64,000 bases of DNA from assembly GCF_028747805.1 (NCBI RefSeq), contig NZ_CP114887.1, positions 2,721,501 to 2,785,500 on the forward strand, written 5' to 3'. The position numbers and the translations under genes are program-made. The DNA is from Solibacillus daqui (GTDB lineage Bacteria; Bacillota; Bacilli; Bacillales_A; Planococcaceae). Below the pieces are notes generated by a model. The model was not told the DNA's origin. It saw nothing but the letters and a program-made list of their open reading frames with translations, and did not search any database. Below are positions 28,509 to 37,306 of this stretch, piece by piece (within the stretch, counting starts at the first letter, position 1; each line of letters opens with the position of its first letter).

Positions 28509-28519
28509 ATTTTACCATA
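28509..28519 (-). promoter_or_regulatory. Candidate extended -10 promoter of recD2 inside an inverted repeat
   Basis: The minus strand reads TATGG then TAAAAT (28509-28514). It lies between the 8-base arms CATCGTAT (28497-28504) and ATACGATG (28517-28524), so a protein binding the repeat would cover the promoter. No -35 recognised. Confidence 0.35.
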
Positions 28520-28594
28520 CGATGCCTATACTGTCTTTGCCATTGCTAAACCTGCGATGCGTCTGATTTTTCTATTAATTTCAGTTAGTAAAAT

Positions 28595-28602
28595 GGTATG
28601 AT
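28595..28602 (+). promoter_or_regulatory. Candidate extended -10 promoter of the HisA-like gene
   Basis: TG-G-TATGAT with hexamer at 28597-28602, about 35 bases upstream of the ATG. No good -35 is visible. Confidence 0.4.
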
Positions 28603-28637
28603 AGAACATAATTATTGAAAGTAAAGGTAGTGAAAAC

Positions 28638-29390
28638 ATGCAATTTAGACCATGTATTGACTTACATGATGGCAAAGTCAAACAAATCGTCGGCAGCACG
28701 CTCGGCTATCAAGATAAAGAAGTTGTAGAAAATTTTACATCCGAGCATGATTCCTCATATTATGCATCATTATTTCAGCAAAATAAATTAACAGGTGGAC
28801 ATGTCATAATGCTTGGCCCTGGCAATGTAGACGCGGCAATTCGCGCGTTACAAGCGTATCCAAACGGCTTGCAAATTGGCGGTGGTATTACCGCTGACAA
28901 TGCAACGAAATATATTGAGGCCGGCGCATCACACGTTATCGTTACCTCTTATATTTTTCATGATGGGATATTAGATATAGCGCGCCTCGAAAAATTAGTA
29001 CAAGCTGTCGGCAAAGAAAGATTAGTCATTGATTTAAGCTGTCGCAAACGTGATGATAAATGGTTTGTTGTAACCGACAAATGGACGAAATTCAGTGATT
29101 TTGAAGTAAATGCACAATCGATTCAGCAAATTGAGAATTATTGTGATGAGTTATTAATTCATGCGGTTGACGTGGAAGGCAAACGTAGTGGTATGCAAGA
29201 GGAGCTTGTTCGTGATTTAGCGCAGTGGACTTCGATTCCAACTACGTATGCTGGTGGTGTACGTTCACTTGAGGATTTAAAAGAATTCGAATCAATCTCA
29301 AATGGTAAACTTCATGTAACAATTGGCAGTGCATTATCAATTTTTGGTGGCGATTTAGATTTCCAAAAGGTTGTAACGTATTGTAAGTAA
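28638..29390 (+). CDS. hisA: Eukaryote-type HisA, phosphoribosylformimino-AICAR ribotide isomerase
   Basis: TIM-barrel isomerase of histidine synthesis. The sequence resembles yeast His6 and the plant enzyme rather than ordinary bacterial HisA. CIDLHDGKVKQIVG (residues 6-19), SSYYASLFQQN, GGHVIMLGPGN, LVIDLSCRKRDDKW, ELLIHAVDVEGKRSGM and TTYAGGVRSLEDL all have close counterparts in His6 as I remember it. Asp8 and the aspartate in HAVDVEG fit the two catalytic aspartates. 250 residues. It stands alone with its own promoter and terminator, with no other his gene nearby. Confidence 0.85.
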   Translation: MQFRPCIDLHDGKVKQIVGSTLGYQDKEVVENFTSEHDSSYYASLFQQNKLTGGHVIMLGPGNVDAAIRALQAYPNGLQIGGGITADNATKYIEAGASHVIVTSYIFHDGILDIARLEKLVQAVGKERLVIDLSCRKRDDKWFVVTDKWTKFSDFEVNAQSIQQIENYCDELLIHAVDVEGKRSGMQEELVRDLAQWTSIPTTYAGGVRSLEDLKEFESISNGKLHVTIGSALSIFGGDLDFQKVVTYCK

Positions 29391-29415
29391 ACTGAGGATT
29401 GGCTCATCCTCGACG

Positions 29416-29459
29416 AAAAGGAATAGTCCAGGAAATACTTCCCGGACCATTCCTTTTTT
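29416..29459. terminator. Bidirectional terminator between hisA and manganese catalase
   Basis: AAAAGGAAT and ATTCCTTTT outer arms with inner GTCC/GGAC pairing, and T-runs on both strands. Serves two convergent genes. Confidence 0.8.
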
Positions 29460-30351
29460 ATAAGTTGGCCATTAACCGCTTGGCAATCATTTGATATTCT
29501 TCAGGACCAATACCCGGTGCAAATTCTTCAGGTAGTTCATGTAAATCTGGAATTTTCACTCCCTTTGGTGTGCCCTCCTCCACAATGAGCGGAGCGTTCG
29601 TCAACGGATGTGTTCCTTTCCAAATCTTATCAATATCCTTATAATCGCCAACATAATTCCACGTAAAGAGTACATTTCCATAGCCGCGCTCTTCGTATTT
29701 TCTTGCCTGATCAAACACATGGTTATCAAGACTTGGAATTGGTAGCATTTTTGTGACATCAAGCCCTGTTGCCATTTCAATAGCTTTAGCATATGCCACT
29801 ACGTGAACACCACCGCGCACAAGTAAATAACCAATCATTTCACGTGCGGTTGGGTGATCGGTCATCTCAAACACACGCATTTTATGAGTACGCGCTCCGC
29901 ATTCTAAGAAAAAATTATGCAGTAAATCAAGCACTAAATTCCCACTAGAAAACACATTTTCCCCTGTCCAAGGCTTCCCCATTGAATCCATTGGTAAAGA
30001 CGTTTGTGCAGCAGCAATAAAGCTTTGTGTATTCCGCATGTTTTTTGCATTTTGCAGTGGCGCCACATTTGGTACACCTGAAAACGAGCTATCCTTATTG
30101 AGTAAATTAATCGTATTCGCTACAAGCTCTACGTGGCCAAACTCCTCTGCCGTAATACTTGCAACTAAATCATAAAAAGGCTTTAGCTTCTTTTTGCCAC
30201 GAAAATTAAACGACTGATACATATAATTATTAAGTGTCGACATTTCGCCAAACTTTCCACCTAATAATTCTTGAACTGCACTCGCCGCATTGGCGTCACC
30301 ATACTCCACTTGCGGCAATTCAATTAACAAACGATTAACGCGTTGAAACAA
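29458..30351 (-). CDS. Manganese catalase family protein
   Basis: Non-heme dimanganese catalase that breaks down hydrogen peroxide. The ferritin-like four-helix bundle carries the metal ligands in QLLIELPQVEYGD-type (Glu in ELPQVEYGD), ITAEEFGHVELVA and the later LDLLHNFFLECGARTHK and GYLLVRGGVHVVAYAKA segments. The TTG at 30351 has AGGAGG nine bases upstream and gives 297 residues. The frame is open 24 bases further. Spore-associated Mn catalases such as CotJC and YjqC are related, and the neighbouring DUF2642 gene also suggests a spore role. Confidence 0.88.
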   Translation of the reverse strand: MFQRVNRLLIELPQVEYGDANAASAVQELLGGKFGEMSTLNNYMYQSFNFRGKKKLKPFYDLVASITAEEFGHVELVANTINLLNKDSSFSGVPNVAPLQNAKNMRNTQSFIAAAQTSLPMDSMGKPWTGENVFSSGNLVLDLLHNFFLECGARTHKMRVFEMTDHPTAREMIGYLLVRGGVHVVAYAKAIEMATGLDVTKMLPIPSLDNHVFDQARKYEERGYGNVLFTWNYVGDYKDIDKIWKGTHPLTNAPLIVEEGTPKGVKIPDLHELPEEFAPGIGPEEYQMIAKRLMANL

Positions 30352-30405
30352 ACTTGCACCCCTCCTACTTAACAAAACATATGCCAGTAGAAGTAGCGCT
30401 ATTCC

Positions 30406-30627
30406 TTAGTCTTTGCGATTTACAAACGGCGTTATCCAAACAATTTGATCAATACGAATGTAAAAAGGCGTTCGGCATACATCTAGTAAAATATAATCTG
30501 GACAGACAGCTGCTAAAACACCTTGTTGAACATGATTACCTGTTTGTTGCACAGCGACCATTTGCCCTAAATAATGCTGTATTGCTTCCAACCAGTACGC
30601 ATTCGAATAATTATTCATTTGAACCAA
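30406..30627 (-). CDS. DUF2642 (YuzF-like) small protein
   Basis: A 73-residue protein with the DUF2642 core: LGQMVAVQQT...QGVLAAVCPDYILLDVCRTPFYIRIDQIVWITP. This is an Sm-like beta fold found in Bacillus proteins often tied to sporulation. The TTG start at 30627 is seven bases from AAGGAG. The next ATG is too far away. The SD lies in the 3' arm of a terminator-like hairpin, which may silence translation of read-through mRNA. Upstream of the Mn catalase in the same direction. Confidence 0.75.
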   Translation of the reverse strand: MVQMNNYSNAYWLEAIQHYLGQMVAVQQTGNHVQQGVLAAVCPDYILLDVCRTPFYIRIDQIVWITPFVNRKD

Positions 30628-30629
30628 AA

Positions 30630-30678
30630 AATCACTCCTTTAGTTGCATATCCTACAATATGCACAAAAGGAGTGATT
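30630..30678 (-). terminator. Terminator of dtd whose 3' arm contains the SD of the next gene
   Basis: Arms AATCACTCCTTT (30630-30641) and AAAGGAGTGATT (30667-30678) are perfect. An inner stem TGCATA/TATGCA (30645-30650, 30659-30664) extends it. On the minus strand it is followed by six T. AAGGAGTGA in the 3' arm is the SD of the DUF2642 gene. Confidence 0.8.
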
Positions 30679-30691
30679 CGTTCATCTCTTA

Positions 30692-31138
30692 TTATTTTGC
30701 CTTAGATTCTACAATAATTGTTACAGGACCATCATTTACAAGTGAAACATCCATCATTGCACCAAAAATGCCCGTTTCGACATGTAAGCCATATGTTGAT
30801 AACTCATTATTAAACGCTTGCCATAGAGGTTCTGCTTGCTCTGGACGTGCTGCAGAAGCAAAGCTTGGACGTTTCCCTTTGCGTGTATCCGCGTATAACG
30901 TAAATTGTGATACCGATAAAATGGTACCACCTACTTCGTGGATTGCTCGATTCATTTTGCCATCTTCATCTTCCCAAATACGCAAATCAGCAATTTTTTT
31001 TGCAACATATTGAATATCTTCTAATGTATCGGTATGTGTGATACCTACTAATAGCACATAGCCTTTGTCAATCGCGCCGGTAATTTGACCATCTACTGTG
31101 ACAGAAGCCAGCTTTGAACGTTGTAATACTACTCGCAT
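30692..31138 (-). CDS. dtd: D-aminoacyl-tRNA deacylase
   Basis: Removes D-amino acids mischarged on tRNA. The two signature motifs are present: [19 protein letters not shown] (the SQFTLYA cross-subunit motif, near residues 77-95) and the C-terminal [11 protein letters not shown] (GlyPro dipeptide near residue 138). 148 residues, normal size. It starts 18 bases after relA and is followed by a strong terminator, so relA-dtd is one unit as in other Bacilli. Confidence 0.94.
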   Translation of the reverse strand: MRVVLQRSKLASVTVDGQITGAIDKGYVLLVGITHTDTLEDIQYVAKKIADLRIWEDEDGKMNRAIHEVGGTILSVSQFTLYADTRKGKRPSFASAARPEQAEPLWQAFNNELSTYGLHVETGIFGAMMDVSLVNDGPVTIIVESKAK

Positions 31139-31156
31139 GTGATACCCTTCAATCTA

Positions 31157-33352
31157 TTAATTAATAACGCGCTGTACAGAATAAATATCCGGCAGCTGCT
31201 TAATTTTTTCTACGACTTTATGCAGTCCAGAAATATTCGAAATCGCAATCGTTAAATGAATCGTTGCAATTTTATCACGGTCAGCACGACCCGTTACTGC
31301 TAATATATTCGTCTTTGCCTCACTTACGGCATGCATGACATCATTTAATACCCCTGGGCGATCAAACGCAGAAATTTCAATATCTACTGGATATTCTTTA
31401 CGCGTTTGAGTCGTGGCATTTTCCCACTCTACTTCAATTAAGCGTTCCATATTGCCATCCTCTTGAATATTAGGACAATCTGCACGGTGAACGGAAACAC
31501 CTCGACCTTTCGTAATAAAGCCAACAATTTCATCACCTGGCACTGGTGTGCAGCAACGAGATAGACGAATTAATAAATTGTCGATGCCTTTAACGATTAC
31601 ACCGGATTCAGTACGTTTTTTCGGTGCATTGCTATTCATATTTCTGACGATTTTTTCAAGCGCCTCTTCTTGTTCACGCTCTTTACGCATTTTTTCTGCA
31701 AGGCGATTGACGATTTGCTGTGCTGTAATACCACCTACACCAACTGCTGCATACAAATCATCTTCGTGCGTATAATTGAATTTTTCAATAACACGCTTAA
31801 TATTTTCTGCTGTTAATACTTCTTTGGCGTCAAATTCTTGTGCTTTTATTTCTTTTTCAACAAGCTCTTTACCTTTCACAACGCTTTCTTCACGTACATG
31901 CTTTTTAAAGAACTGTTTTATTTTATTTTTCGCCTGTGAACTCTGTGCAATTTTAATCCAGTCACGACTTGGTCCGAATGATTGTTTTGATGTTAATACT
32001 TCAACGATATCACCCGTTTTAAGTGGTGTATCAAGCGGGACCATTTTACCGTTTACTTTTGCTCCAATTGTTTTGTTGCCGACTTCCGAGTGTACACGGT
32101 AAGCAAAATCAATAGGGACAGAGCCTGCTGGTAATTCAATAACATCTCCTTTTGGTGAGAATACGTATACCATGTCAGAGAATAAGTCGAATTTTAATGA
32201 CTCCATAAATTCTGCGGCATTTGATGATTCATTTTGGAACTCTAAAATTTCACGGAACCATGTTAATTTTTGGTCAATGTTTTCTGCATTTCTCTCAACC
32301 GTTTTCCCCTCTTTATAAGCCCAGTGAGCCGCGATACCGAATTCCGCAATTTTATGCATTTCTTTTGTACGGATTTGCACTTCAAGCGGGTCGCCATATG
32401 GTCCGATGACCGTTGTATGCAATGATTGATACAAATTTTGCTTTGGCATCGCAATATAGTCTTTAAATCGTCCTGGCATCGGCTTCCACAACGTATGAAT
32501 AATCCCAATAACAGCGTAGCAATCTTTAATGCTACCAACCAATATTCGCACTGCTAGTAAGTCATAAATTTCATTAAACTGTTTCTTTTGCAGCGCCATT
32601 TTTCGATAAATGCTATATAAATGCTTTGGACGGCCATAAACGTCCGCTTCAATTTCAACTTCTTCTAGCTGAGAGTTAATTTCGTCCATCACATTGTCTA
32701 AATAAGCTTCACGTTCATCACGCTTTTTCTTCATTAGGCTGACGATACGGTAATATTGCTGTGGATTTAAATAGCGTAAAGCAGTATCTTCTAATTCCCA
32801 CTTCACTTTCGAAATCCCTAATCGATGTGCTAATGGTGCAAAAATCTCCAAAGTTTCTTGAGAAATTCGGCGCTGTTTTTCCGCTGGTAAATGCTTTAAA
32901 GTACGCATATTATGTAAGCGGTCTGCCAGTTTTATCAAAATCACGCGGATGTCTTGTGCCATTGCGACGAACATTTTACGGTGATTTTCCGCTTGCTGTT
33001 CTTCTTTTGACATATATTTGATTTTCCCAAGTTTCGTAACACCATCAACTAATTTTGCCACTTCTTCACTAAAGTCGTTCACTAAATCATCTCGTGTTAC
33101 TTCTGTATCTTCAACGACATCATGTAAAAAGCCCGCTGCAACCGTCTCTGGGTCCATTTGTAATTCGGCTAAAATGCCCGCGACTTGCACAGGGTGAATA
33201 ATGTATGATTCTCCGGAGCTACGGAATTGCTCTTTATGTGCTTCCTTTGCCACCTCATACGCTTTTTCAACAAAGGCAACATGTTCTTCATTCATATATG
33301 ATTTGACCAGCTCGAATACATCTTCGGGCGCCAAAATTTGTTCTTTCGACAT
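31157..33352 (-). CDS. relA: Bifunctional (p)ppGpp synthetase/hydrolase RelA
   Basis: Long Rel enzyme of the stringent response. The N-terminal HD hydrolase domain is intact ([23 protein letters not shown] near residue 75). The synthetase domain carries [14 protein letters not shown] and the [13 protein letters not shown] substrate loop (about 240-315). TGS (about 385-450), a helical/zinc-finger region with RCCTPVPGD, and a C-terminal ACT domain follow. 731 residues, full length, so both activities are expected. Confidence 0.96.
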   Translation of the reverse strand: MSKEQILAPEDVFELVKSYMNEEHVAFVEKAYEVAKEAHKEQFRSSGESYIIHPVQVAGILAELQMDPETVAAGFLHDVVEDTEVTRDDLVNDFSEEVAKLVDGVTKLGKIKYMSKEEQQAENHRKMFVAMAQDIRVILIKLADRLHNMRTLKHLPAEKQRRISQETLEIFAPLAHRLGISKVKWELEDTALRYLNPQQYYRIVSLMKKKRDEREAYLDNVMDEINSQLEEVEIEADVYGRPKHLYSIYRKMALQKKQFNEIYDLLAVRILVGSIKDCYAVIGIIHTLWKPMPGRFKDYIAMPKQNLYQSLHTTVIGPYGDPLEVQIRTKEMHKIAEFGIAAHWAYKEGKTVERNAENIDQKLTWFREILEFQNESSNAAEFMESLKFDLFSDMVYVFSPKGDVIELPAGSVPIDFAYRVHSEVGNKTIGAKVNGKMVPLDTPLKTGDIVEVLTSKQSFGPSRDWIKIAQSSQAKNKIKQFFKKHVREESVVKGKELVEKEIKAQEFDAKEVLTAENIKRVIEKFNYTHEDDLYAAVGVGGITAQQIVNRLAEKMRKEREQEEALEKIVRNMNSNAPKKRTESGVIVKGIDNLLIRLSRCCTPVPGDEIVGFITKGRGVSVHRADCPNIQEDGNMERLIEVEWENATTQTRKEYPVDIEISAFDRPGVLNDVMHAVSEAKTNILAVTGRADRDKIATIHLTIAISNISGLHKVVEKIKQLPDIYSVQRVIN

Positions 33353-33499
33353 AGTTTGTCCACCTTGTTTTATATTTTCACGTTAAGTATAAATTCAATT
33401 GTATAAAAAATGTCTAGTAAAAGTAAAGACACGTGGGCATTTAGTTTTGCAGAAAAGCGAAATTTGTAGAATTGATGAACGGTAATTGGGGAATTTTTA

Positions 33500-33679
33500 T
33501 CAATGTGGGCCAAAAATCGGCCTATAGAAAAGTAGAGTTGCGTTATGCCAGGTTTGTTTCGTGACTTTCTGTTGTACTTTATTAGGGATATTTTGAATTT
33601 CATTAATATTTAATTCTAACGAGGTGCAAGCTGCTAAAATCAAAATGAACAAAAGCAGTGTATAACATCGTTTTTTCAA
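33500..33679 (-). CDS. Predicted small lipoprotein, possibly a truncated remnant
   Basis: A 59-codon frame from a TTG at 33679, with AAAGGGG nine bases upstream. It encodes a basic start, a hydrophobic segment and a lipobox LAAC (cysteine 18), followed by NINEIQNIPNKVQQ. This part reminds me of larger Bacillus lipoproteins with a conserved ENIP-KVQ segment, but the rest does not, so the gene may be a 5' fragment of one of them. No recognised function. It occupies most of the 490-bp gap between relA and apt. Confidence 0.45.
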   Translation of the reverse strand: MKKRCYTLLLFILILAACTSLELNINEIQNIPNKVQQKVTKQTWHNATLLFYRPIFGPH

Positions 33680-33803
33680 TTCATACTTCCCCTTTCTATC
33701 GATGGTTATACATTAGTATTTAACAATTCACTTCAAAAACCTCCCTAACACCTTTTTTAGTAATTCATAATACAAAGAGCTATCCTTATCAAAACCATCA
33801 AAA

Positions 33804-33833
33804 AACTACCCTGCACAAATGTACAGGGTAGTT
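33804..33833 (-). terminator. Terminator after apt
   Basis: Perfect 10-bp stem AACTACCCTG/CAGGGTAGTT followed by six T on the minus strand. Confidence 0.85.
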
Positions 33834-33841
33834 GCATCTAT

Positions 33842-34354
33842 TTAGTATTTAATTAATGCTTTAATTGGAGTTTGGCTAATTTTTTGGCGACCATTTAATT
33901 CCTCTAACTCAATTAGGAAAGCTGCACCTACTACTTCTCCACCTAATTGCTCGATTAAACGCACCGTCGCTTCTACCGTACCACCCGTTGCTAATAAGTC
34001 GTCACAAATCAATACTTTTTGACCAGGTTTTACAGCGTCTTTGTGCATTGTTAATGTATCTGTACCATATTCTAAGCCGTAATCCGCTGAAATTACTTCA
34101 CGTGGTAATTTACCTGGTTTACGTACTGGTGCGAAACCAATTTCTAAAGCGTATGCTACTGGGCATCCGATAATGAAACCACGCGCTTCAGGTCCAACGA
34201 TAATTTCAGCGCCAACTTCTTTCGCATAAGCAACAATTTGATCTGTCGCATATTTGTATGCAGGACCGTTATCCATAATTGTTGTAATATCCTTAAAGCT
34301 GATCCCTTCTTTAGGCCAGTTTTCTACTGTTGTTACATATTGTTTTAAATCCAT
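33842..34354 (-). CDS. apt: Adenine phosphoribosyltransferase
   Basis: Salvages adenine to AMP using PRPP. The PRPP-binding motif [13 protein letters not shown] (about residues 117-129) and the adenine-specific [17 protein letters not shown] and RKPGKLPRE segments are present. 170 residues, the standard length. ATG at 34354 with a GGAG-like SD upstream. It directly follows recJ (17 bases), as in B. subtilis, and ends in its own terminator. Confidence 0.96.
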   Translation of the reverse strand: MDLKQYVTTVENWPKEGISFKDITTIMDNGPAYKYATDQIVAYAKEVGAEIIVGPEARGFIIGCPVAYALEIGFAPVRKPGKLPREVISADYGLEYGTDTLTMHKDAVKPGQKVLICDDLLATGGTVEATVRLIEQLGGEVVGAAFLIELEELNGRQKISQTPIKALIKY

Positions 34355-34370
34355 TGTTCCTTGTTCCTCC

Positions 34371-36692
34371 TCAAGAACTCAATCGTTCATCAAACCATTG
34401 CTTTAATTCACTATATGTGGCATATAATAGTTTTTGCTCGAGCTCGATTTGTTTTGAACGCATTTTATATGACGGCGCTTCTGATAATGCTTTCTTCGGC
34501 GCATTATCATTGACAGTCGTCAAACCATTCTCTATTGTAACAAATCCTAGCTCAAAAAACACTTTTGTCATAAATTTAATTACTTCAATATTTAGTCCGA
34601 TATGTTGTGATAATTGTTGAATATGCTGATTCAAGTTAAAGGTCGGACGTTTTTTCAGAAATCCATAATACCATGTAAAATGATCGCGTGAAGGCATCCC
34701 GTTAAAGTACGCTGAGTTTTTCGTGTAAAAATGTGCATATATTCGTTCTACTTTTACGGTTTGTAATAGTTGTTCTAATAGCATGATATTTTCCGGTAAA
34801 TCTAAAAGTACAATATTCTTTTTTACATCAACTAACGACACTTGGTCTGTTACGTGAACAATTTCCTTTGGAATAACTTGGGCATGTTCAATGATTGTTT
34901 GCTCAGAAAAGGCAATAAAATCCGTTTGTTCCATTGGTATTTTGGCAAGCCAATGCGCTGTTTGACTTTTCCCACGATAATCGTACAGCTGCCATTCATT
35001 TACACCTACATCTTGTATCATAAATTGTGGTTTTTTATTTCCTTGCCATTCATTAATTTGTAAATCCCCAACGAGCGATAATGCAATGCCATACGAAATT
35101 TCATCAAACAAATATCCTTTGCCAAAGCCAATTGCATCTAGTGTCGCATAGGGATCTTCTAGTTCCATTTTTAAATGGTTCTCAGCTGTGCCAATTTTAC
35201 GCATTGACTTTACTTTCACCTGTTGAATTGCAAAATTAGGCTTCGGGAATTCCGTTCCAAATGGAGCGAGCTGACGTATTTCTTCAATTGCTTCTACCGA
35301 AATTTCATTCAGATTAATTGGTACATCAATTTGAAGCTTTTGAATCAATTGTTCTTCAGTTAAACATGCACTTGCTTGCTCATTCAATCTCGTTCGAAGT
35401 TCATCGACATGTTCAATGGGCAAGGTCATACCTGCTGCCATAGGATGTCCACCAAAATGCGGTAAAATATCACGATTTTTCGCAAGTTCATTGTATAAAT
35501 GGAACCCTTCAATACTACGGGCAGAACCTTTTGCAAGCCCTTTTTCGCGATCGATAGATAAGACAATTGTAGGGCGATAATATTTTTCTACTAAACGAGA
35601 AGCTACAATGCCGACAACGCCTGGATTCCAGCCTTCACCTGCTACGACTATTACGAGTGAATCTCGCATTGCCTCATTACTTTCAATGATTGCAATCGCT
35701 TCATTTGTAATATCTTCAACAATTTTTTTACGCTCTATATTTTTATCATTTAGCTGTTTAGCTAGATTGTTCGCTTCTAGTTGATTTTCACTCATTAAAA
35801 AGTGAACACCCGGCTGTGCATCACCTAATCGACCTATCGCATTTAAGCGCGGACCAAAGTAAAAACCGACTGTTTCTTCGTTAATCTCCTTTTGAACAGC
35901 TCCAGAAGCTTCACAAAGCGCTGGTACCCAAGGATTGTGCGATTGCTTTAACGCCTGTAAACCGCGCTGAACCAAATAGCGATTTTCGCCAACTAAAGGC
36001 ACTAAATCGGCAATCGTTCCTATCGCCACATATTCAAATAAATGTTCTGGCAATTCGCCATATAAAGCATGTGCCAATTTAAATGCAACACCTACACCTG
36101 CAAGCTCACCAAATGGGTATTGCCCCTCTGGTATGCGTGGATGCACGATGATAGTAGCATCTGGTAATTCATCTCCCGCTTCATGGTGATCAGTAATAAT
36201 CACATCCATACCGAGTTCGCGTGCCAATTTGACTTGCTCAATACCGCTAATTCCATTATCAACAGTAATAATTAATTGTACTCCGTCCATATGTGCTTGT
36301 CGGAATAAGTTTTCATTTGGGCCATAGCCATGCAGAAAACGATTCGGAATAACAAAATCAACATCTGCGCCTAAATCTAACAGTACATTAAGCAATACGG
36401 TAGTACTTGTAATTCCATCGGCATCATAATCTCCATAAACTAAAATCTTTTCGCCGCAATCTAATGCTTGTTCAATTCGGGCAACTGCTTGTTCCATACC
36501 TGCCATTAAAAATGGATCATGATAGGCAGTTTCATCTATCTTTAATAGCGGTGCCGCCTTCTCCACTGTTTCACAGCCACGTGCAATGAGTATTTTCGCT
36601 GCAATTGTTGAAATATTTAGCTGTGATGTTAATTGGTTTATAAGCTGTTCATCTGGATTTTGGATTGTCCAAAGTTTTTGTGACTGGATCAT
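34371..36692 (-). CDS. recJ: Single-stranded-DNA-specific exonuclease RecJ
   Basis: 5'-3' exonuclease on single-stranded DNA for recombination and mismatch repair. The DHH-family motifs are intact: [14 protein letters not shown] (near residue 85), [13 protein letters not shown], and the DHHA1 motif [12 protein letters not shown] (near 412). The 773-residue length matches the Bacillus type with a long C-terminal extension beyond the OB fold. ATG with GAAGTG upstream. Upstream gene of the recJ-apt pair. Confidence 0.95.
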   Translation of the reverse strand: MIQSQKLWTIQNPDEQLINQLTSQLNISTIAAKILIARGCETVEKAAPLLKIDETAYHDPFLMAGMEQAVARIEQALDCGEKILVYGDYDADGITSTTVLLNVLLDLGADVDFVIPNRFLHGYGPNENLFRQAHMDGVQLIITVDNGISGIEQVKLARELGMDVIITDHHEAGDELPDATIIVHPRIPEGQYPFGELAGVGVAFKLAHALYGELPEHLFEYVAIGTIADLVPLVGENRYLVQRGLQALKQSHNPWVPALCEASGAVQKEINEETVGFYFGPRLNAIGRLGDAQPGVHFLMSENQLEANNLAKQLNDKNIERKKIVEDITNEAIAIIESNEAMRDSLVIVVAGEGWNPGVVGIVASRLVEKYYRPTIVLSIDREKGLAKGSARSIEGFHLYNELAKNRDILPHFGGHPMAAGMTLPIEHVDELRTRLNEQASACLTEEQLIQKLQIDVPINLNEISVEAIEEIRQLAPFGTEFPKPNFAIQQVKVKSMRKIGTAENHLKMELEDPYATLDAIGFGKGYLFDEISYGIALSLVGDLQINEWQGNKKPQFMIQDVGVNEWQLYDYRGKSQTAHWLAKIPMEQTDFIAFSEQTIIEHAQVIPKEIVHVTDQVSLVDVKKNIVLLDLPENIMLLEQLLQTVKVERIYAHFYTKNSAYFNGMPSRDHFTWYYGFLKKRPTFNLNQHIQQLSQHIGLNIEVIKFMTKVFFELGFVTIENGLTTVNDNAPKKALSEAPSYKMRSKQIELEQKLLYATYSELKQWFDERLSS

Positions 36693-36768
36693 GTTAATTC
36701 ACTTCCTCATGCAGTCCATTATACAAAAAAATAAGGATGTTTCCTAAGGATTCTTATTAAAATTAAAA

Positions 36769-36802
36769 AAGATGCTCTGCTAAAAATTTAGCAAAACATC
36801 TT
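36769..36802 (-). terminator. Terminator after the LapA-like gene
   Basis: Outer stem AAGATG/CATCTT with inner TGCTAAA/TTTAGCA. Six T follow on the minus strand. Confidence 0.8.
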
Positions 36803-36860
36803 CTGTAGGGTTATTTCGTTCAATCTCGATTTGTTTCGATATCATCCTGTAGTTCTTCTA

Positions 36861-37184
36861 TTATGAATTAGAGGAACTTCGCTCTCGCAATTCAGCTTTC
36901 AAATCAAGGATTTCATCATCCTTTTCGTTAATTAGTGTTCGCGCATTTTCTAATTCTTTACGCACTGTTTTTGTTTGGCGCTGACTGCTAAACATCCGGA
37001 ATGCGGAAAAGCAAAAACTCATAATAAAACCGACTAAAACTGACCCCAAAATAATTAAAATTAATGGCCAATATGCTTCACCAAAAATATAATCTACCGG
37101 AACTTTTTCAACATTTACCGTGGCAAAAACAGCGATAATTATTGCAAAACCAATCCCTACTACTACTGTCCATTGTTTTTTCAT
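36861..37184 (-). CDS. LapA-domain small membrane protein (YrvD-like)
   Basis: A 108-residue protein with two transmembrane helices (about residues 5-27 and 42-66) and a C-terminal coiled coil rich in Glu/Lys (about 75-105). This is the layout of DUF1049/LapA-domain proteins. B. subtilis has a similar gene between secDF and recJ. Function unknown, possibly membrane scaffold. The ATG at 37184 has AGGTGA upstream, and the longer open frame is not supported. Confidence 0.8.
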   Translation of the reverse strand: MKKQWTVVVGIGFAIIIAVFATVNVEKVPVDYIFGEAYWPLILIILGSVLVGFIMSFCFSAFRMFSSQRQTKTVRKELENARTLINEKDDEILDLKAELRERSSSNS

Positions 37185-37255
37185 TACCATCACCTGCTCT
37201 AATATAATATGTCTATCCAATTATTGCTATTCCCACTTTTAAGGTTTATTCAAAC

Positions 37256-37299
37256 AAAAAAGGCATTCAATAAGCAAAAAGCTTATTGAACACCTTTTT
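37256..37299 (-). terminator. Terminator after secDF
   Basis: TTCAATAAGC/GCTTATTGAA stem (37266-37275, 37281-37290), extended by AAAAAGG/CCTTTTT, with a T-run on the minus strand. Confidence 0.85.
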
Positions 37300-37306
37300 G
37301 ACTTTC

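Noticed and set aside
33370..33603. 77-codon minus-strand frame between relA and apt
   Set aside because: No SD and no recognisable features. It overlaps the better supported lipoprotein frame at 33500-33679.
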